Shown here in pieces: positions 6,533-7,657 of a stretch of 7,657 nt of DNA. The stretch comes from RGIG3009 sp045630285 (GTDB taxonomy: Bacteria; Bacillota; Clostridia; Oscillospirales; Acutalibacteraceae). The translations under genes and the position numbers were made by a program. Below the pieces are notes generated by a model, which searched no databases, had not been told where the DNA came from, and saw nothing but the letters and a program-made list of their open reading frames with translations. The number at the start of each line of letters is the position of its first letter. Within the stretch, counting starts at the first letter, position 1. The stretch covers positions 1 to 7,657 of the forward strand of contig JAZQSX010000057.1 in NCBI GenBank assembly GCA_045630285.1, read 5' to 3'.

Positions 6533-6682
6533 TAGGAATCGGTGAATATCTATCGTTGGTTCACTTTTTTCGAAATTTAGAAAAACAAAGCTTTGCTGAG
6601 ATATTCTTCGAATTCCTTGCGCTGGATCATCTTCTTTGCACCAACGAACAATATGTTTATAAGGTATGAGAGATTTCTCTAT

Positions 6683-6707
6683 CGTTTGATACCTGGAATA
6701 GTATTAT
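6683..6707. repeat. Promoter-associated repeat, copy 2 (CGTTTGATAC-N8-GTATTAT)
   Basis: Second copy of the dyad at 6485-6508, placed the same way relative to a minus-strand -10 (CATAAT, 6708-6703). The flanks outside the dyad are largely unlike copy 1. The repeat could therefore be a binding site or a worn duplication of a promoter segment. Confidence 0.5.
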
Positions 6708-6732
6708 GACAAAAGCCTATAAATCATTGCAA
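6703..6732 (-). promoter_or_regulatory. Leftward promoter sharing its -35 with the XRE promoter
   Basis: Minus strand: -35 TTGCAA (6732-6727), an 18-base spacer and -10 CATAAT (6708-6703) with TG one base upstream (extended -10). It would start near 6696 and read towards ychF, with no clear gene in the first 200 bases. It is either an upstream second promoter for ychF or makes a short leader transcript. Confidence 0.5.
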
Positions 6733-6755
6733 ATACAATGTTTTTGTGTTATAAT
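6727..6755 (+). promoter_or_regulatory. Promoter of the second XRE regulator and membrane protein
   Basis: Plus strand: -35 TTGCAA (6727-6732, 4 of 6), a 17-base spacer and a perfect extended -10 (TGTTATAAT, 6747-6755). Start near 6762 gives a leader of about 40 bases. TTGCAA is its own reverse complement and also serves the leftward promoter. An inverted repeat CATTG/CAATG (6725-6729 and 6736-6740) frames the -35. Confidence 0.8.
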
Positions 6756-6801
6756 AAGATAAAAACAGTTGAAACACCGTGATAATGGGGGTTAGACGTA
6801 C

Positions 6802-7020
6802 ATGGCTATCAGTTATAAAAAACTCTGGAAACTGCTCATCGATCGTGATATGAAAAAGAAAGACCTTATGGCAATTTCCGGTGTTAGCCAATCGTCCGTT
6901 ACAAAAATGGGCAAGAATGAAAATGTCAATACGGATGTTCTTGTTCGTATTTGCTTGGCTCTGAATTGTGACATCGGAGATATTGCAGAAATTGTTCTGT
7001 CGGAGAGTCAGAAATCGTAA
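6802..7020 (+). CDS. Cro/C1-type (XRE family) HTH transcriptional regulator, 72 residues
   Basis: A single-domain Cro/C1 DNA-binding protein of the same class as the 66-residue regulator at 4156. Both share the frame Y-x-x-LW near the N-terminus, a helix-turn-helix ending in VS-x(4)-T, then NE-x-V and a LNCD-x-x-DI tail. Here the HTH lies at about residues 18-38 (KKKDLMAISGVSQSSVTKMGK), followed by NENVNTDVLVRICLALNCDIGDI. No sensing domain is present. The ribosome binding site is weak: GGGGG at 6787-6791, 10 bases from the ATG, so expression may be low. The membrane-protein gene begins 50 bases after the stop, with no terminator between, so the two should be co-transcribed from the promoter at 6727-6755. 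Regulation of its own divergent promoter region is likely (inference). AT-richer than ychF. Confidence 0.9.
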   Translation: MAISYKKLWKLLIDRDMKKKDLMAISGVSQSSVTKMGKNENVNTDVLVRICLALNCDIGDIAEIVLSESQKS

Positions 7021-7070
7021 GGAGTGAATCCATTAGACGAAAATAATTGTTATATCAAGGAGATGCGATA

Positions 7071-7657
7071 ATGGGCAACAAAGAAACAAGGTTTTCTTTC
7101 ATCAATAAAACAACGCTGTGCATCGTTGGGATATTTGCTGTGCTTTTTTCAGCCTTGGTGTTGTTGTGGCATGGCAATGCAACCAGTAATCAAGCTATGC
7201 CCGCTATGGTGGCCGGAGTGTATTTTGACGGCGAGTACCGTATTGCCGACGGACCGTGGCAGAAAATCGAAACAGGAAAGCACATTTCTTCTACCGAAGG
7301 AGATGTGACTCTACGAGGTAATTTTCACTTGGTTGCGCCGGACGGTGAGTATGTTGGTGTTTACACGGACAGCATTCCGATTGCTCTTTATACAAATCAT
7401 ATTAACCTGACGTTTTATGAAGGCGAAAATGAGCCGTTCATAATAGATGTGGAGAATCCTTTGTACGGAGATTCTGCTTGCCACGAGAATTGGTCTGCTT
7501 ATGTTCTGACAAGCGGAAGTGAAGAGCCTATCGAGATTTTGATTCATAATCCCCATCGTTTTGGTAACGAAACTGCTATTGACGAGATGCTTTCCAGCAC
7601 AGCCTTGTGGACGGATATTGAGTTTGAAAAAGGAGTTCTTGAAAGCGGAAAAACTCA
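7071..7657 (+). CDS. Membrane-anchored protein with large extracellular region, 3' end outside the window
   Basis: ATG 7071 has AAGGAGA at 7057-7063, 7-8 bases upstream. The frame stays open to the window edge, giving 195 codons. A basic N-terminus (MGKETR-like, with K and R) precedes one hydrophobic span at about 15-34, so the following part should lie outside the cell. That part (about 45-195) is strand-rich: GVYFDGEYRIADGPWQKIE, GDVTLRGNFHL, APDGEYVGVYT and LTFYEGENEPFIIDVENP. This style resembles the uncharacterised extracellular N-terminal domains of large clostridial signalling proteins (for example GGDEF or histidine-kinase proteins), but no output domain is visible, so that is only a guess. 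It is co-transcribed with the XRE regulator 50 bases upstream. No truncation or frameshift is seen apart from the window edge. Confidence 0.82.
   Translation, partial: MGNKETRFSFINKTTLCIVGIFAVLFSALVLLWHGNATSNQAMPAMVAGVYFDGEYRIADGPWQKIETGKHISSTEGDVTLRGNFHLVAPDGEYVGVYTDSIPIALYTNHINLTFYEGENEPFIIDVENPLYGDSACHENWSAYVLTSGSEEPIEILIHNPHRFGNETAIDEMLSSTALWTDIEFEKGVLESGKT

Larger units (their letters stand above)
6324..6801. other. Gene-free divergent region between ychF and the second XRE regulator
   Basis: I see no complete gene in these 478 bases. The left part (6324-6497) is the long leader of ychF. In RNA it can form a 7-bp stem around 6406-6384 (CCGUGUA with UAUACGG) and a smaller one around 6434-6408, neither with a U-tract, and it overlaps an integrase scar. 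The middle is AT-rich and holds a 33-codon minus-strand frame (6678-6577) of doubtful meaning. The right part holds a divergent promoter pair for the regulator and for a leftward transcript. No riboswitch class, T-box or tRNA was recognised. Confidence 0.75.

Noticed and set aside
6238..6669. 143-codon plus-strand frame reaching into the ychF-XRE gap
   Set aside because: It starts inside ychF in antisense, has no ribosome binding site, and crosses the ychF promoter and the integrase scar.
6663..6692. Hairpin-like GGTATGA / TGATACC with inner AGAGA/TCTCT
   Set aside because: One arm mismatch, a weak AT-rich inner stem and no U-tract, so it is not a credible terminator or attachment site.
7126..7308. 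60-codon plus-strand frame inside the right-edge membrane protein
   Set aside because: Out-of-frame overlap with a longer reading frame that has a good ribosome binding site, signal anchor and continuous coding appearance.
1..7657. Search for CRISPR arrays, tRNA/rRNA genes, insertion sequences with terminal repeats and toxin-antitoxin pairs
   Set aside because: No regularly spaced repeats, cloverleaf sequence, transposase or toxin-like small gene pair was seen. The only mobile-element trace is the integrase scar.

Overview
The window reads as chromosomal DNA from a Gram-positive anaerobe of the Clostridia, most likely an Oscillospiraceae/Ruminococcaceae gut lineage. The basis is a hisS-aspS tandem, strong AGGAGG-type ribosome binding sites, sigma-A type TTGACA/TATAAT promoters, lipobox lipoproteins, and small Cro/C1-type regulators typical of that group. 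The genus cannot be fixed from this sequence alone. Base composition is a mosaic. The housekeeping genes (hisS, aspS, ychF and the lipoprotein gene behind ychF) are clearly GC-rich. The stretches at about 3300-4360 and 6480-7657 are visibly AT-richer and look like accessory DNA.

Layout, left to right. (1) 1-2768, plus strand: the 3' part of hisS, then aspS two bases later, ended by a strong terminator. (2) 2853-4052, minus strand: a two-gene exported-protein operon (a 239-residue lipoprotein, then a 139-residue single-span protein with a possible lipocalin-like outer domain), with its own terminator. It converges on aspS. (3) 4086-4140: a consensus promoter for that operon, overlaid by three copies of an AT[C/T]GGTTA octamer. 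(4) 4156-4356, plus strand: a small divergent XRE-family regulator, the best candidate to bind those octamers, followed by a bidirectional terminator. (5) 4410-6323, minus strand: ychF and, 12 bases behind it, a lipoprotein gene whose ribosome binding site abuts the ychF stop codon. (6) 6324-6801: a gene-free stretch holding the ychF promoter and a long leader, a scar of a tyrosine recombinase gene, and a divergent promoter pair sharing one palindromic -35 element. (7) 6802-7657, plus strand: a second small XRE regulator, related to the first, and the start of a membrane-anchored protein with a large extracellular region, cut by the window edge.

The core genes serve translation: charging of tRNA-His and tRNA-Asp, and a ribosome-associated ATPase. 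The accessory part repeats one plan: a roughly 70-residue Cro/C1 regulator beside genes for exported or membrane-anchored proteins of unknown function. The most notable items are the octamer array over the lipoprotein promoter, the integrase scar inside the ychF leader, and the 198-base-spaced promoter motif upstream of it. I find no defence system, CRISPR array, RNA gene or complete mobile element.
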